A stretch of DNA of 14,206 nucleotides from BS750m-G4 sp964472195. GTDB taxonomy: Bacteria > Bacteroidota > Ignavibacteria > Tepidaquicellales > Tepidaquicellaceae. Location: NCBI GenBank assembly GCA_964472195.1, contig CAYYJH010000072.1, positions 1 to 14,206 of the forward strand, read 5' to 3'. Under the pieces are notes generated by a model that was not told the origin of the DNA, ran no database searches, and was given only the letters and a program-made list of their open reading frames with translations. The translations under genes and the position numbers were made by a program. This document shows, piece by piece, positions 14,146 to 14,206 of the stretch (positions within the stretch are counted from its first letter, which is position 1; every line of letters begins with the position of its first letter).

Positions 14146-14206
14146 ATGAGGAATTTCAATTCAAAGAAAACAGTAAGTGTATTGATGGTTACACTATCTT
14201 TTCTTT
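14146..14206 (+). CDS. Start of a paralogous exported protein (partial)
   Basis: The first 20 codons read MRNFNSKKTVSVLMVTLSFL and run off the right edge. They share 12 of 20 positions with the N-terminus of the protein at 13155 and form the basic and hydrophobic parts of a signal peptide. With the matching upstream module, this is very likely a tandem paralogue encoding another choice-of-anchor-V/T9SS-type protein; the rest is not visible. Confidence 0.7.
   Translation, partial: MRNFNSKKTVSVLMVTLSFL

Noticed and set aside
1..14206. tRNA or rRNA genes and intact transposases
   Set aside because: No cloverleaf with a GGTTCGAATCC-like T arm, no rRNA segment and no transposase motif was seen on either strand.

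Overview
The window looks like a chromosome segment of a low-GC Gram-negative bacterium of the Bacteroidota/Chlorobi/Ignavibacteria lineage. The strongest clue is the protein at 13155-13964, which ends in a type IX secretion (T9SS) sorting domain with the NFPNPFNP signature common in Ignavibacteria-like genomes. Supporting clues are a COX24/bS22-like 30-residue protein of the kind found in Bacteroidota, mostly absent or weak Shine-Dalgarno sequences, and several TTG starts. Placement below this level is inference.

Layout. 1-127: 3' end of an unrecognised gene. 128-582: gene-poor, but it holds a 140-bp inverted-repeat element and, on the minus strand, a relic C-terminus of a fibronectin-III-like protein followed by its own terminator. 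583-2366: a GrpB-HIT fusion protein and an orphan lipoprotein. 2367-2578: a palindromic intergenic repeat. 2579-5242: a sodium:solute symporter and ftsX, 15 nt apart. 5313-6743: an arsenic locus made of an operator-like inverted repeat, an ArsR-family repressor, arsenite methyltransferase ArsM, and a truncated remnant of a low-molecular-weight-phosphatase-type arsenate reductase. 6744-7029: decayed or non-coding sequence. 7030-8169: a double-GNAT (YghO-like) protein. 8446-10221: a convergent cell-wall pair, an RlpA-type DPBB-SPOR protein (+) and an AmiC-type amidase (-), with a hairpin terminator between them. 10423-13069: one apparent operon with a promoter, a TPR lipoprotein, the signal peptide peptidase SppA, an HU/IHF-type DNA-binding protein, a bS22/COX24-like mini-protein missed by length-limited gene calling, and a strong terminator. 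13096-14206: a secreted choice-of-anchor-V-like T9SS protein and the start of a paralogue, each behind the same promoter module.

How the genes relate. ArsR and ArsM form a self-contained arsenic sensing and methylation unit that seems to have lost its arsenate reductase partner. RlpA-type enzymes act on glycan strands stripped of peptides by amidases, so the convergent pair at 8446-10221 makes functional sense. FtsX also belongs to envelope and division biology, but no FtsE is in the window. I found no defence system, CRISPR array, tRNA, rRNA or intact transposon. The most distinctive items are the GrpB-HIT fusion, the arsenic locus with its arsC relic, the tiny ribosomal-type gene, the two nested repeat elements, and the tandem T9SS paralogues with matching promoters.
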